NCBI GenBank assembly: GCA_012031955.1
Contig: JAAURZ010000005.1
Span: 1-15,394, forward strand
Source of the DNA: Bacteroidia bacterium
Lineage (GTDB): Bacteria; Bacteroidota; Bacteroidia; Cytophagales; Cyclobacteriaceae
Reading direction: 5' to 3'
Length of the DNA: 15,394 nt
In this document: positions 14,756 to 15,394 of the stretch, in pieces
Position numbering within the stretch: position 1 is the stretch's first letter
Layout: each line of letters starts with the position of its first letter
Made by a program: the position numbers and the translations under genes
Notes under the pieces: model-generated
Told to the model about the DNA's origin: nothing
The model's input: only the letters and a program-made list of their open reading frames with translations
Databases searched by the model: none

Positions 14756-15394
14756 TCCAGAAACTTTCCTCTTAACACATACTCTTCGATATGCGGGCGC
14801 TTGGTTTCGCCATACAAATACTTCTCTATCATTAAACTGGCGATAGACGCTGCCGCCCGCGCTCCCTGCCCTGAAAACTCCACATACACGGAAATGGCAA
14901 TTTTGGGATTGTCGCGTGGCGCGAAGGCGATAAACACGGAGTGATCGGGTCGGGGTTCATTTTGAACACTGCCCGTTTTGCCGCAAACCACGATGTCGGT
15001 TAGCTTGGCGCGATATTGACCGGTGCCAGAGTCCACCACACGCTGCATGGCATCGACCGCTATCTTAAAATAGGTCGAGTCGATGGTAGTTCGGTGAATC
15101 TCTTTGAACTCCGGCAGCGGCTCGCCGGAGTCGCCGATGGATTTTACAAGATGTGGCGTGTAGTAATAGCCCCGGTTGGCAACCGTAGAAGCAAAGCTGG
15201 CCATCTGCAGGGGCACCACCAGGTTTTCTCCTTCACCGATGGCAATGGAGTAGATATTCGAAAACTTCCACGGCCGGCCACCGTAGGCACGGTCGTAATA
15301 CGCCACACTGGGTACCATGCCGGCCTTTCTCGTTAGGCAGGTCTATACCGAGGGGCTCTCCAAAACCGAAAGCTCGAAATGATGCTTGTTCCAC
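14752..15394 (-). CDS. mrdA: penicillin-binding protein 2 (mrdA), 3' part only, one apparent frameshift
   Basis: The C-terminal end of the elongasome class B transpeptidase, which cross-links peptidoglycan made by RodA. The active-site SxxK and SxN motifs lie beyond the right edge, while the third motif KTGS is visible (CGKTGSVQNE). Other family segments are FGFGEPLGIDLPNE at the edge, YDRAYGGRPWKFSNIYSIAIGEGE, then TPHLVKSI and a helix-rich end. The frame breaks at 15320-15326: minus-strand AAC-GAG-AAA-GGCCGGC-ATG has one base too many; removing one G gives NEKAGMVPSVAYYD. The part from 15318 to 14752 is one frame and the part beyond another. The stop overlaps the rodA TTG. The name rests on the adjacent rodA and the C-terminal sequence; it cannot be ranked against other class B PBPs beyond that. 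Confidence 0.88.

Noticed and set aside
1..15394. CRISPR array, transposon ends, tRNA or rRNA genes
   Set aside because: Looked for repeats, terminal inverted repeats and cloverleaf-like sequence on both strands and found none that hold up by eye.

Overview
The window looks like chromosomal DNA of a Bacteroidota bacterium, most likely of the Cytophagales type. This is inferred from a PorZ-like type IX secretion protein with a C-terminal sorting domain, Bacteroidota-style RecO, thymidine kinase, PEP carboxylase and RodA, an RprX/RprY-like two-component pair, a secreted DUF1573 protein, and several promoters of the TTG-N17-22-TAnnTTT(G/A) type. Base composition is about half G+C, with AT-richer intergenic stretches. 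No rRNA, tRNA, transposase or CRISPR array is visible.

Layout, left to right. (1) A small DUF7683-like gene (85-345, minus), then a gene-poor AT-rich stretch (346-732) with a nested inverted repeat. (2) ppc (733-3311, minus) with a good promoter. (3) A DUF1573 lipid- or periplasm-directed protein (3517-3930, minus) with its own intrinsic terminator, divergent from (4) a two-component operon, sensor kinase plus OmpR-family regulator (4129-6082, plus). The shared upstream region holds a phased array of TGTTAA hexamers directly before the kinase promoter, which suggests autoregulation. (5) A broken gene for a small C-terminally anchored membrane protein (6132-6427), then a cupin and a DUF952 gene overlapping by four bases (6454-7073). 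(6) A tight minus-strand set: 2Fe-2S ferredoxin, tdk, porZ-like, recO (10926 down to 7070); tdk-porZ overlap by ATGA and porZ-recO are 3 nt apart. (7) A conserved Bacteroidota-type hypothetical gene (11030-12040, plus), a Uma2/DUF820 nuclease-fold gene (12173-12760), and a complete YefM/YoeB-type toxin-antitoxin pair (12873-13444). (8) rodA and the 3' part of mrdA (PBP2) on the minus strand, the elongasome glycosyltransferase/transpeptidase pair, cut by the right edge.

The most important caveat is that six single-base indels in short homopolymer or GC runs interrupt five genes: ppc, the sensor kinase, the small membrane-protein gene (twice), rodA and mrdA. Both reading-frame pieces of each gene match the family across the break. 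Since ppc, rodA and mrdA encode core functions, sequence or assembly error is the likelier explanation than real gene decay. I annotate these as full-length genes with the break located.

I did not find a clearly new multi-gene system. The best candidates for follow-up are the TGTTAA response-regulator array between the kinase and DUF1573 genes, the cryptic small membrane protein downstream of the two-component operon, and the stem-loop that covers that small gene's start codon.
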